Below are positions 43,672 through 52,468 of a DNA stretch of 64,000 nucleotides, one piece after another. The stretch is from Microbacterium galbinum (GTDB lineage Bacteria; Actinomycetota; Actinomycetes; Actinomycetales; Microbacteriaceae). Numbering within the stretch: position 1 is the first letter of the stretch; each line of letters opens with the position of its first letter. Below the pieces are notes generated by a model. That model did not search any database. It was not told where the DNA came from and saw only the letters and a list, made by a program, of their open reading frames with translations. Location: contig NZ_CP078077.1 in NCBI RefSeq assembly GCF_023101185.1, positions 3,129,630 through 3,193,629 of the forward strand, written 5' to 3'. The translations under genes and the position numbers were made by a program.

Positions 43672-45096
43672 ATGTTCAAAGATTCGTCCGAGGTTCTGAG
43701 CTACATCAAGGAGAACGACGTCAAGTTCCTTGACATCCGTTTCACCGATCTCCCCGGTGTGCAGCAGCACTTCAACATTCCTGCATCGACGGTCGACGAG
43801 GCGTTCTTCACCGAGGGCCAGCTGTTCGACGGCTCCTCGATCCGCGGCTTCGCCAGCATCCACGAGTCCGACATGCAGCTCATCCCCGATGTCACCACCG
43901 CGTACATCGACCCCTTCCGCGAGGCGAGCACCCTCGTGATGATCTTCGACATCTACAACCCGCGCACGGGTGAGATCTACTCGAAGGACCCGCGCCAGGT
44001 CGCCAAGAAGGCCGAGAAGTACCTCGCCTCCACCGGCATCGCCGACACCGCGTTCTTCGCCCCCGAGGCCGAGTTCTACATCTTCGACGACGTGCGCTAC
44101 TCCGTCACCGCCGGTGAGAGCTTCTACAAGGTCGACTCCGAAGAGGCCGCGTGGAACACCGGTCGCGAGGAAGAGGGCGGAAACCTCGCCAACAAGACCC
44201 CGTACAAGGGCGGCTACTTCCCCGTCAGCCCGGTCGACAAGACGGCCGACCTGCGCGACGACATCACGCTCAAGCTGATCGACGCCGGCTTCATCCTCGA
44301 GCGCTCGCACCACGAGGTGGGTACCGCGGGTCAGCAGGAGATCAACTACCGCTTCGACACGATGGTGCACGCGGCCGACGACATCCTGAAGTTCAAGTAC
44401 ATCGTCAAGAACACCGCCAACGAGTGGGGCAAGGTCGCGACCTTCATGCCCAAGCCGCTCTACGGCGACAACGGCTCCGGCATGCACACGCACCAGTCGC
44501 TCTGGAACGACGGCAAGCCGCTGTTCTACGACGAGGCAGGCTACGGCCAGCTCAGCGACATCGCGCGCTGGTACATCGGTGGCATCCTGGCGCACGCGCC
44601 GGCCCTGCTCGCCTTCACCAACCCGACGCTGAACAGCTACCACCGTCTGGTCAAGGGCTTCGAGGCTCCGGTCAACCTGGTCTACTCGGCCGGCAACCGC
44701 TCCGCCGCGATCCGCATCCCGATCACCGGCTCCAACCCCAAGGCCAAGCGCATCGAGTTCCGCGCGCCGGATGCCTCGGGTAACCCGTACCTGGCCTTCG
44801 CCGCGCAGCTCATGGCCGGCCTCGACGGCATCAAGAACCGCACCGAGCCGCACGAGCCCGTCGACAAGGACCTCTACGAGCTTCCGCCCGAGGAGGCCAA
44901 GGGCATCCCGCAGGTGCCGAACTCGCTGCTCGACTCGCTCGACGCTCTCGCGGCCGACCACCAGTTCCTCCTTGAGGGCGGCGTGTTCACCAAGGAGCTC
45001 ATCGAGACCTGGATCTCCTACAAGTACGAGAACGAGATCCTCCCGATGGCGCAGCGCCCGCACCCGTTCGAGTACGAGCTGTACTTCGGGGTCTGA
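43672..45096 (+). CDS. glnA: Glutamine synthetase type I (adenylylation-regulated)
   Basis: This 474-residue GSI-beta enzyme makes glutamine from glutamate, ammonia and ATP as a dodecamer. Motifs in order are [19 protein letters not shown], the metal-binding [53 protein letters not shown], and the adenylylation loop [10 protein letters not shown] with tyrosine Y402. The loop is the expected target of GlnE, encoded 7.4 kb downstream. AGGAG lies about 6 nt before the ATG. Regulation at two levels is suggested: a GlnR box upstream and the tyrosine loop. Confidence 0.97.
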   Translation: MFKDSSEVLSYIKENDVKFLDIRFTDLPGVQQHFNIPASTVDEAFFTEGQLFDGSSIRGFASIHESDMQLIPDVTTAYIDPFREASTLVMIFDIYNPRTGEIYSKDPRQVAKKAEKYLASTGIADTAFFAPEAEFYIFDDVRYSVTAGESFYKVDSEEAAWNTGREEEGGNLANKTPYKGGYFPVSPVDKTADLRDDITLKLIDAGFILERSHHEVGTAGQQEINYRFDTMVHAADDILKFKYIVKNTANEWGKVATFMPKPLYGDNGSGMHTHQSLWNDGKPLFYDEAGYGQLSDIARWYIGGILAHAPALLAFTNPTLNSYHRLVKGFEAPVNLVYSAGNRSAAIRIPITGSNPKAKRIEFRAPDASGNPYLAFAAQLMAGLDGIKNRTEPHEPVDKDLYELPPEEAKGIPQVPNSLLDSLDALAADHQFLLEGGVFTKELIETWISYKYENEILPMAQRPHPFEYELYFGV

Positions 45097-45108
45097 TCCC
45101 GGATCGAG

Positions 45109-45146
45109 AAGAGCGCCCCACCGGCTTCGGCCGGTGGGGCGCTCTT
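45109..45146. terminator. Strong terminator after glnA
   Basis: A perfect 17-bp stem (45109-45125 and 45130-45146) with a TTCG tetraloop follows glnA by 12 bp and ends in TTCGTT. It also faces the convergent glutaminase gene. Confidence 0.9.
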
Positions 45147-45162
45147 TCGTTCTGCAGCGGCG

Positions 45163-46101
45163 TCACCCGCGCGGCATCGCGAACGCGTGGAGGCCGAGCT
45201 CCCGGCTCAGGACCTCGCTCACGTGATGTCCGCGCACGCTGGTCCCCTGCTCGTCGAGTGGCGGACTCACCACGGCCGCTCCCAGAGCCGCCGGCGCAGC
45301 GAGGACGATCGCGCCGGACACGCTCGACTTCGCCGGCACACCGACCTGTCGCATCCACCTCCCCGACCCGTCGTACACGCCGCAGGTCGCCATGACCGAG
45401 ACGACGTCGCGTGCCACGTCCGCCCCCACGACCTCGACGCCGGTGAGGGGGTTCCGCCCTCCGGCGGCGAGCGTGGCGCCCATGGCTGCCAGATCGCGCG
45501 CGTCGACGAGAACGGCGCACGCGCGGGCGTAGACGGCGACCGCCTCGTCGGCGCCGACCTGCAGCGTGCCCTCCGAGCGCATCAGGTGAGCGAGCGCGTG
45601 ATTGCGATCACCGAGCAGGTGCTCGCTCTCGGCGACGCTCTCGGAGACGCTCAGGTCACGACCCGCGAAAGCCGACAGTCCCGCGAGGATCCGTCGACTC
45701 CTGGCGGCGGCATCCGCGCCGTCCACCAGCGCCGAGGTGAGCAGCGCGCCGGCGTTGACCATCGGGTTGGGCGGGCGACCGGTGCCGCTCTCCAGCTTGA
45801 TCGCGTCGAAGGCCTCCCCCGTCGGCTCGATGCCCAGACGATCGAGAGCCGCGGCTCCATGGTCCTGGAGCGCCAGGGCGAAGAGGAACGGCTTGACGGC
45901 GGATTGGATGCTGATCTGCATGCCGGCCTGAGCGGTCTCCCTCGTCTCGCCGTCGAGCGTGACGAGCGCGATGCCCAGCAGATCGGGGTCGGCATCGGCG
46001 AGTTCCGGGATGCTGTCGTCGACGGCGCCCCCTCGCTCGCGCAACGCCCGGTCGCGCACGCCGTCGAGATCGTAGGAGAGGGGATCGACCGCGGAGTTCA
46101 T
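45163..46101 (-). CDS. glsA: Glutaminase A
   Basis: This 312-residue serine-dependent glutaminase hydrolyses glutamine to glutamate and ammonia. The catalytic SxxK is in SIQSAVKPFLFALALQDH, and other family motifs are GRPPNPMVNAGALLTSALV, SESVAESEHLLGDRNHALAHLM and the C-terminal VGVPAKSSVSGAIV. It is convergent with glnA. The two catalyse opposite steps of glutamine metabolism, which implies separate control. The ATG follows CAGGCT by 6 nt, a leaderless-like geometry. Confidence 0.93.
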   Translation of the reverse strand: MNSAVDPLSYDLDGVRDRALRERGGAVDDSIPELADADPDLLGIALVTLDGETRETAQAGMQISIQSAVKPFLFALALQDHGAAALDRLGIEPTGEAFDAIKLESGTGRPPNPMVNAGALLTSALVDGADAAARSRRILAGLSAFAGRDLSVSESVAESEHLLGDRNHALAHLMRSEGTLQVGADEAVAVYARACAVLVDARDLAAMGATLAAGGRNPLTGVEVVGADVARDVVSVMATCGVYDGSGRWMRQVGVPAKSSVSGAIVLAAPAALGAAVVSPPLDEQGTSVRGHHVSEVLSRELGLHAFAMPRG

Positions 46102-46134
46102 GGTCCCAGCCTGTCACGCCCGGGCCGAGGCTCG

Positions 46135-46473
46135 TCAGCTCGCCGGGTCGTACCCGAACTCCCGGAGCTCCTGAGGGCACCGGCATGCGTGCGCGACGCG
46201 CGCCGCCCAGTCGACGGCATCCGCTCGCGTGGGCAGCTCGAGGACGAGGAATCCTCCGGTGGTCCGCGACCCGGGGTACGTCTCGTCGCTCACCGCACCG
46301 CGACCGGTCACGAGCACCGGAGCCACGTCCTCGTCGATCCCGCCGCCGAAGACGTAGACGCCCGCGGCCTTCGCCTCGTCGATCACAGCGTGCGAGGTCT
46401 CGACGACTTCCGGGAACTCCTCCTCCGTCAGATCCATCGCTTCGGCGGGGAAGGAGATCAGGTACTTGGTCAT
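46135..46473 (-). CDS. YCII-related domain protein
   Basis: This 112-residue protein has a YCII/DGPF-type ferredoxin-like fold. It reads KYLISFPAEAMDLTEEEFPEVVE, then VIDEAKAAGVYVFGGGIDEDVAPVLV, GFLVLELPTRADAVDWAARVAHA and a C-terminal CRCPQELREFGYDP. Members often interact with ECF sigma factors or are oxidative-stress proteins, but no such partner is adjacent. It starts at ATG 46473; an earlier in-frame start at 46509 lacks a binding site. Confidence 0.85.
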   Translation of the reverse strand: MTKYLISFPAEAMDLTEEEFPEVVETSHAVIDEAKAAGVYVFGGGIDEDVAPVLVTGRGAVSDETYPGSRTTGGFLVLELPTRADAVDWAARVAHACRCPQELREFGYDPAS

Positions 46474-46516
46474 GCTCCGATGGTGCGTCGCGGGGGCGGG
46501 AGTGCGCAAGAGCCAG

Positions 46517-47212
46517 TCAGCGCGTGACCGCGGCCGGGTGATCGATACGTCCGTCGACGAGCTGGACCACGGAGTGCATCCGTGGCAGATGGACGAGATC
46601 GTGGGTGACGAGCAGCGTCGACGTGCGCCGCTCGTCGGTCAGACGCAGCAGGAGGTCGATGATGCTCGCGCCGCGCTCCTGGTCGAGTGCGCTGGTCGGT
46701 TCGTCGATGAGGAGCACGCTCGGTTCGTTCATCAGCGCACGCGCGATGTTCACGCGCTGACGCTGTCCTCCCGAAAGCTGGTGCGGACGCTTGTCGAGGT
46801 GCTCCGCGAGGCCGACATCCCTGAGGAGCGATTCGGCACGTCGGGTCGCGGCCGCACGGCGTCGCCGCGGACGACCGCCACCGAGCTCGTTCATGACCAC
46901 GAGTTGCTCGTGAGCGGTCAGTGACGGGAGAAGATTCGATTGCTGGAAGACGATTCCGATGGACGTGCGGCGCAGTTCGGACGCCCGATCCGCCGTCAGA
47001 GTCGTGGCATCGACGCCGTCGATCACGACACGACCGGAGTCCGGCCGGATCAGCGTGGCCGCGACCGCCAGCAGGCTCGACTTGCCCGAGCCGCTCGGCC
47101 CGGTGATCGCCGTCACCTCGCCCGGGGACGACGAGAGCGTGACGTGGTCGACGGCCGTGATGCGATCGCTTCCGTCGGGGAAGGTGAGGGAGATGTCTTC
47201 GAGGCGGATCAT
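46517..47212 (-). CDS. ABC transporter ATP-binding protein (MacB/LolD-type)
   Basis: This 231-residue ATPase has Walker A GPSGSGKSSL, the Q-loop FQQSNLLPSL, the signature LSGGQRQRVNIARAL, Walker B VLLIDEPTSALD and the H-loop LLVTHD. It matches the MacB/LolD exporter type rather than importers. Its ATG overlaps the permease stop (ATGA), so the two are co-translated. With the permease it forms one exporter half. A divergently encoded two-component system next to it may respond to the same stress. The cargo is unknown. Confidence 0.92.
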   Translation of the reverse strand: MIRLEDISLTFPDGSDRITAVDHVTLSSSPGEVTAITGPSGSGKSSLLAVAATLIRPDSGRVVIDGVDATTLTADRASELRRTSIGIVFQQSNLLPSLTAHEQLVVMNELGGGRPRRRRAAATRRAESLLRDVGLAEHLDKRPHQLSGGQRQRVNIARALMNEPSVLLIDEPTSALDQERGASIIDLLLRLTDERRTSTLLVTHDLVHLPRMHSVVQLVDGRIDHPAAVTR

Positions 47213-48276
47213 CGGTTGCTCCCGAGTGCGGTGAGGGGGTCGGCGGAGGTGACGGAGCGGAGGGCGAACGCGGCGCCGGCGAGACCGAGAACGATCATGA
47301 GCACGGCCGGAAGCACGGTGGTGAGCGGACTCAGGAGGAACGGCAGCGCGGCACCCGCAAGAGCTCCGAGGATGGACACGACGCCGATCCCGGCGCCGAT
47401 GCCCACCACGAGCACCAGCGCCGCCTGTCCGAGCGCATCGCGCACGAGCACCGAGGTGCGGGCGCCGAGGGCCTTCAGGATCGCGATGTCGGGTGTGCGC
47501 TGCATCGTCCACACGGTGAAGAACGCGCCGATGACCAGCGCCGAGATGCCGAAGAGCATCGCGACCATGAGGAGCAGGGACCCGATCTCCGAACGGAAGG
47601 CGCTCAGCGCCGTCAGCGAGCCGACGATGGTCGTCGATCGAGTGCCGATCCGGCCGTCCGCCGCGTCCCAATCGGGTGAACCGGTGACCGCGAGCACCGT
47701 GGCGAAGGCATCCGGATCACCGGTCGCTGCCGCGTACGCCTGCCAATCCGCGAGGGTCATCCGCACGACGGGCGTGTGGCTGTACCAGTCGTCTCCCCCG
47801 ATACCCACGACCGTGTACGCGGTGCCCGCGATCGTGACCGGGTCGCCGAGGTGCGCGTCGAGCTCGTCCGCTGCGGGACGCGAGAGCACGAGCTCTCCGG
47901 AGGCGATCGGCGACTGCGGTGCGAAGCCGGGCTGCACGCCGAAGACGGCGATCGACGTGACGGTGTCTTCCGACTCCGCTCTGGTCTGACTGATGCCGAG
48001 GGGGTGCACGGATTCGACACCGGCGGTGGATCCCCACTCGGATGCCTGCTCCGCGGTCACTCGTGACTCGGCGAAGATCGGGCCGTCGTCGGCACCGGGA
48101 TCGGCGAAGACCACGCGGTCCCCGGGGATGCCGACCACGGCGGAGATGTTCTGGACCGCGAGGCCGCCGGTCAGGCCACTGAGAAATCCGACCAGGACGG
48201 TGATGAGCGCGACGACGGTGCCGATCAGGACGAATCGTCCGCGGGCGAAGCGCAGGTCGCGGAGGGCGATGTACAT
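47209..48276 (-). CDS. ABC transporter permease (FtsX/MacB-type)
   Basis: This 355-residue FtsX-like permease has the typical layout: an N-terminal transmembrane segment (FVLIGTVVALITVLVGFLSGLTGGLA), a large extracellular domain of about 190 residues, and three C-terminal transmembrane segments starting with SLLLMVAMLFGISALVIGAFFTVWTM. The cytoplasmic RTPDIAILKALGA helix is the signature of the class. GAGAGG precedes the ATG. It probably pairs with the ATPase downstream as a homodimeric exporter. Confidence 0.9.
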   Translation of the reverse strand: MYIALRDLRFARGRFVLIGTVVALITVLVGFLSGLTGGLAVQNISAVVGIPGDRVVFADPGADDGPIFAESRVTAEQASEWGSTAGVESVHPLGISQTRAESEDTVTSIAVFGVQPGFAPQSPIASGELVLSRPAADELDAHLGDPVTIAGTAYTVVGIGGDDWYSHTPVVRMTLADWQAYAAATGDPDAFATVLAVTGSPDWDAADGRIGTRSTTIVGSLTALSAFRSEIGSLLLMVAMLFGISALVIGAFFTVWTMQRTPDIAILKALGARTSVLVRDALGQAALVLVVGIGAGIGVVSILGALAGAALPFLLSPLTTVLPAVLMIVLGLAGAAFALRSVTSADPLTALGSNR

Positions 48277-48426
48277 GCGGGGTTCCTCTCCTACCGTCGG
48301 AATGACGACGCTTCCACTCTCCTGTCTCGGGGGTCCGCGCTCATCGGCCGTGTGCACGGTCCTGACCGGCCGTTCGGTGGGGGACGGAGTCGTCCTTTCG
48401 GACGATGCGGTGCGCACCCCGAAGCG

Positions 48427-48432
48427 TAGGAT
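48427..48432 (+). promoter_or_regulatory. -10 element for leaderless histidine kinase gene
   Basis: TAGGAT lies 7 nt before ATG 48440. A 6-bp inverted repeat at 48390-48405 sits just upstream and may be an operator. Confidence 0.55.
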
Positions 48433-48439
48433 TCGAGGC

Positions 48440-49621
48440 ATGGCCCACACCCCGCTCACGCCCGTCTTCACGGGGTTGCGGACGGGATTGCACCTGCTGT
48501 TCGTCGCGCTGTGCGGACTCGTCATCGTGCGGGCCTTCCTCGCTCCGACCCCGACGAGCATCCCCGCGATCGCCCTCACCGTCGCGCTTCTGGCGACATA
48601 CGGGTGCGGGGCTGCGCTGGCTCGCTCGACCTCTCGCTCGAGCTGGCTCACGGGTGTGTGGCTCGCGGCGGTCAGCGTCGAATGGGTGCTCCTGGTCTTC
48701 CTCACCGCCGAGGCCGCGTATCTGGTCTTCCCCCTGTTCTTCCTCTACCTGCACGTGCTCGGGCGCCGATGGGGCACGCTCGCCCTGCTCCTGGCGACCG
48801 GGGTGGCGATCTGTACGCTCGGTCTTCACAGCGGATGGACCGTCGGCGGGGTCGTGGGACCCCTCGTCGGCGCCGGCGTCGCCCTGCTGATCGGCCTCGG
48901 CTACGAAGCCCTCGCTCAGGAGGCACGGCAGCGGGAAGATCTCATGCGCGAACTGCTCGCGACCCGCGACCGATTGGCGACCACCGAGCACGAGTCGGGA
49001 GTGCTGGCGGAGCGCGCACGTCTCGCACGGGAGATCCACGACACGCTCGCGCAGGGCCTGTCGAGCATCCAGATGCTGCTCCATGCCGCCGAGCGGACGG
49101 ATCCGGAGCGCCCGGGGATCGAGCACATCCGCCTCGCCCGTGAGACCGCCGCAGACAACCTCGGCGAGGCGCGCCGGTTCATTCGCGAGCTCGCTCCCCC
49201 GGACCTCGATGACCACGGTCTCGCCGGGGCCCTCCGCCGTCTGGCCGACGACCAGTGGTCGACGCAGGGACTCGACGTCGACGTGCGCGTCTCGGAAGCG
49301 GTCGATCTCCCCATGCACGTGCAGACCGCGCTGCTGCGGATCGCCCAGGGAGCGATGTCGAACGTCGTGCAGCACGCCGATGCGCGCACCGCGACGATCG
49401 CCCTCACCCTGAGTCCCGGCGACCTGGAGTTCGTGATCTCCGACGACGGCCGCGGGTTCGACGCCGGCCTGGACGCCGACCGCCCCGCCCGTTCGGACTC
49501 GTTCGGACTGCGCGCGACGCGCGAGCGCGTGGATCAGCTCGGCGGCACCCTCGACGTCCGTTCCCTTCCGGGTACGGGGACCACGCTGCGCGTCTCCTTG
49601 GCTCTCGAGGGCCGCGCATGA
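48440..49621 (+). CDS. Sensor histidine kinase (NarL/DesK-like)
   Basis: This 393-residue membrane kinase has five or more transmembrane segments in the first ~150 residues, a short coiled-coil linker (LAQEARQREDLMRELLATRDRLATTE), the HisKA_3 phosphoacceptor LAREIHDTLAQGLSSIQ, and a C-terminal HATPase with VISDDGRGFDAG. It should phosphorylate the response regulator encoded next, whose ATG overlaps its stop (ATGA). It is divergent from the ABC exporter, which suggests it senses an envelope-active compound or stress; this is inference. Confidence 0.92.
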   Translation: MAHTPLTPVFTGLRTGLHLLFVALCGLVIVRAFLAPTPTSIPAIALTVALLATYGCGAALARSTSRSSWLTGVWLAAVSVEWVLLVFLTAEAAYLVFPLFFLYLHVLGRRWGTLALLLATGVAICTLGLHSGWTVGGVVGPLVGAGVALLIGLGYEALAQEARQREDLMRELLATRDRLATTEHESGVLAERARLAREIHDTLAQGLSSIQMLLHAAERTDPERPGIEHIRLARETAADNLGEARRFIRELAPPDLDDHGLAGALRRLADDQWSTQGLDVDVRVSEAVDLPMHVQTALLRIAQGAMSNVVQHADARTATIALTLSPGDLEFVISDDGRGFDAGLDADRPARSDSFGLRATRERVDQLGGTLDVRSLPGTGTTLRVSLALEGRA

Positions 49622-50244
49622 TCCGCCTCCTGGTCGTCGACGACCATCCCATCGTCCGCGCCGGACTGGTCGCTCTGTTCGCGCTCGACGACGACATCGA
49701 GGTCATCGCGGAAGCCTCGACCCCGGACGAGGCCGTCGCCGTCGCGGAACGCGCGAACCCCGATGTCGTGCTCATGGATCTGCAGTTCGGCGCGGGAACG
49801 GCCGGATCCGGTGCCGACGCCACGCGGAGGATCCGGGCACTCGACGCACCGCCCTACGTGCTCGTGCTCACGAACTACGACTCCGACGCCGACATCCTCG
49901 GAGCGGTGGAGGCGGGCGCGAGCGGCTACCTGCTGAAGGACGCGCCGCCGCATGAGCTCTCCGCGGCGGTCCGCGCGGCCGCGGCCGGGGAGAGCGCACT
50001 CGCGCCCGTGATCGCCACCCGGCTGCTGCAGCGGATGCGCGCCCCGAAGGCGAGCCTGAGCGCGCGCGAGATCCAGGTGCTCGAACTCGTCGAAGCCGGC
50101 CGCACCAACACCGAGATCGCGAACGAGCTCTTCGTGAGTGAGACGACGGTCAAGTCGCATCTCGCGCACATCTACACGAAGCTCGACGCGACGTCGCGCA
50201 CGGCCGCGGTATCGGAAGCCCGGCACCGCGGCATCCTGCGCTGA
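49618..50244 (+). CDS. NarL/LuxR-family response regulator
   Basis: This 208-residue regulator has an N-terminal receiver domain (VDDHPIVRAGLVALF, phosphoacceptor Asp in DVVLMDLQFG, the YVLVLTNYDSDADI segment) and a C-terminal LuxR-type helix-turn-helix (LSAREIQVLELVEAGRTNTEIA and VSETTVKSHLAHIYTKL). It is coupled to the sensor kinase by a 4-bp overlap. It probably controls the divergent ABC exporter and itself, by analogy with LiaR/BceR-like loci; this is not shown by the sequence. Confidence 0.94.
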   Translation: MIRLLVVDDHPIVRAGLVALFALDDDIEVIAEASTPDEAVAVAERANPDVVLMDLQFGAGTAGSGADATRRIRALDAPPYVLVLTNYDSDADILGAVEAGASGYLLKDAPPHELSAAVRAAAAGESALAPVIATRLLQRMRAPKASLSAREIQVLELVEAGRTNTEIANELFVSETTVKSHLAHIYTKLDATSRTAAVSEARHRGILR

Positions 50245-50355
50245 CCCGCCATCCACAGGCACAGAACAGTGGCCTGCGCAAGCCCGCGTGTCCTTGCTTG
50301 ACCCGGGTCGGACGCGGTGGTCAACTGAGAGGTCTGCACTACGAGGGGATCCATC

Positions 50356-51513
50356 ATGCGCCGCAGGAAATCAGTCACGAGGACCGAGACCATCGAGTCG
50401 GGCCCCGCGACGGGCCGCACCTCGCGGCAGGTCAGCTCGGTCACGGCCGCGGCCCGCACGAATCCCTTCATGTTCGGACTGCTCGGCGCACTCGGCGTGC
50501 TGGTGGCCCTCGCGATCGGCGGGATGGTCGGCCAGCTGGCGACGGTGTTCGTCTACATCGGCGTCGCGATCTTCCTCGCCCTCGGACTCGACCCCATCGT
50601 CTCGTTCATCGAGCGCAAGCTCCCGCGGCCCGCCGCCGTCGCGATCGTCGTCGCCGTCGTGGTGCTCGCCTTCGCGGGCATCATCCTCGCGATCGTCCCG
50701 ATCCTCGTGGAGCAGATCACCAACCTCGTCAACGACGGCCCGCAGATGGTCGAGGACTTCATGGCGAGCGCCTGGTTCAAGGACGTGACGGCGCAGTTCG
50801 GATCGACCTTCGAAGACGCGGCCCAGGGGGTTCTGAGCTTCGTGCAGGATCCCGGCAACATCCTCAACATCAGCGGCGGGGTGTTCGCGGTCGGCGCGGG
50901 TATCGCCGGCGGCTTCACGGGCGTGACGATCGTGCTCATCCTCACCCTCTACTTCATGGCCTCGCTGCGCAGCATGAAGAAGGTCGCGACGCGCTTCGTG
51001 CCCGCCTACCAGCGCGACACGTTCAGCGGCCTGCTGGAGGACGTCTCCGGCGCCGTCGGGCGCTACGTCATGGGTCAGGCGAGCCTCGCCCTCGTCAACG
51101 GCATCCTGAGCCTGATCTTCCTCAGCATCATCGGTGCGCCGGTGCCGGCACTGCTCGCCCTCATCGCCTTCATCGGATCGATGATCCCGCTGGTCGGCAC
51201 CCTGGCCGCGTCGATCATCAACTCGCTGATCTGCCTGTTCATCAGCCCCGTGACCGCGCTCATCGCCATCATCTACTACCTGGTGTACATGCAGGTCGAG
51301 GCCTACGTGCTCTCGCCGCGCATCATGAACAAGGCCGTCGCCGTGCCCGGCGCGCTCGTCGTGATCGCCGCCGTCGCCGGCGGTGCGCTCGGCGGCATCC
51401 TCGGAGCCCTGGTCGCGATCCCGGTGGCGGCGAGCATCATCATCATCGTGCAGAAGGTCGTGTTCCCCGCTCAGGACCGCAAGCAGGTGCCGCCGACGCT
51501 CACCGCACCGTGA
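50356..51513 (+). CDS. AI-2E family transporter
   Basis: This 385-residue permease of the AI-2E/TqsA family has the expected arrangement of about eight membrane segments: two near the N-terminus (MFGLLGALGVLVALAIGG, LATVFVYIGVAIFLALGLDP), a central cytoplasmic loop of amphipathic helices, and the C-terminal set including GAPVPALLALIAFIGSMIPLVGT and QVEAYVLSPRIMNKAV. The family exports varied solutes, including sodium/proton exchange in some members, so no substrate is claimed. GAGGGGA precedes the ATG. It overlaps the convergent lipid kinase gene by 14 bp. Confidence 0.92.
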   Translation: MRRRKSVTRTETIESGPATGRTSRQVSSVTAAARTNPFMFGLLGALGVLVALAIGGMVGQLATVFVYIGVAIFLALGLDPIVSFIERKLPRPAAVAIVVAVVVLAFAGIILAIVPILVEQITNLVNDGPQMVEDFMASAWFKDVTAQFGSTFEDAAQGVLSFVQDPGNILNISGGVFAVGAGIAGGFTGVTIVLILTLYFMASLRSMKKVATRFVPAYQRDTFSGLLEDVSGAVGRYVMGQASLALVNGILSLIFLSIIGAPVPALLALIAFIGSMIPLVGTLAASIINSLICLFISPVTALIAIIYYLVYMQVEAYVLSPRIMNKAVAVPGALVVIAAVAGGALGGILGALVAIPVAASIIIIVQKVVFPAQDRKQVPPTLTAP

Positions 51514-52420
51514 GAGCGCCCGGCTGCACCCGCACCGCGAACTGAGTGATCTCGCCCATCTCCTCACCGTCGATCTCGAAGACGAGCGGCTGGGCGAGCG
51601 AGACCGCGATCCTCTCCACGGCGAGATGCTGCGCCGAATCGGTGCTGACCGCCTCGTCGCCACCGGTGAGCAGCCGCCGGATGCCGTTGTCCCACACCAC
51701 CGAACGCAGGGTGTTCATCCACTGGAGCGCGCCCTCCGAGCTGATGAGGAGGATGTCGAGCAACCCGTCGTCGAGCTGCGCATCGGGGAGCAGGCGGAGT
51801 CCGCCCTGGAGCATGCCGCAGTTGCCGATGAGCATCGTGTGCCCGCGCACCTCCTCGGGTTCGCGATCATCCACGGTCACGGTGATGTCGGTCATCTCCG
51901 TGCCCGCCAGCGCGCGCCCCATGGCTTCGACGTACGCGAGCCATCCCGCCCGGTCCTTGAGGTCGTCGTTCGTCTCGACCAGCATCTGCGCATCGATCCC
52001 GAACCCCACCATGACGGCGAACGCGCGAGTCTCGCCGTTGAACTCCACCCAGCCCAGGTCGATGTGCTGCGGAGTGGCATCGCGCACGCGCTCGAGGGCC
52101 GCGACCATACCGGTCAGCGGCACTCCCAGATTGCGCGCGAGCAGGTTGCCGGTCCCCTGCGGAACGATCCCCAGAGCGACCTCCGTGCCGGCCAGGGCTT
52201 CAGCGACGGCACGGACCGTCCCGTCACCGCCCACCGCTACGACCACCTCACACCCGTCCGCGACGGCCTCCGCGGCCATCCCGCGCCCCGGATCGTCAAT
52301 GCTCGTCTCCCACCACCGGATCGGGGCGTCTGTTCCGAAGACCTCGTCGACCGCGGCGCGCACCTCGTCTCCGTCGATCTTGGACGGATTCCACACGATG
52401 CCGATGCTCGAGACGCTCAT
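51500..52420 (-). CDS. Diacylglycerol kinase family lipid kinase
   Basis: This 306-residue soluble kinase has the catalytic motif VVVAVGGDGTVRAVAEAL near residue 65 and the nucleotide-binding PQGTGNLLARNLGVPL, typical of the DAGK/YegS family. The C-terminal beta-sandwich contains GFGIDAQMLVETNDDLK and DGLLDILLISSEG. It phosphorylates lipid hydroxyls; the substrate is uncertain. The ATG is 7 nt after a CAGGCT hexamer, so it may be leaderless. It is followed on the same strand after 48 bp by nothing in its own operon; upstream lies glnE in the same direction. Confidence 0.92.
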   Translation of the reverse strand: MSVSSIGIVWNPSKIDGDEVRAAVDEVFGTDAPIRWWETSIDDPGRGMAAEAVADGCEVVVAVGGDGTVRAVAEALAGTEVALGIVPQGTGNLLARNLGVPLTGMVAALERVRDATPQHIDLGWVEFNGETRAFAVMVGFGIDAQMLVETNDDLKDRAGWLAYVEAMGRALAGTEMTDITVTVDDREPEEVRGHTMLIGNCGMLQGGLRLLPDAQLDDGLLDILLISSEGALQWMNTLRSVVWDNGIRRLLTGGDEAVSTDSAQHLAVERIAVSLAQPLVFEIDGEEMGEITQFAVRVQPGALTVR

Positions 52421-52468
52421 GAGGCCAAGCCTGGGGCCGAACGCGTCTCGCCGCAAGTCGACACGGGT

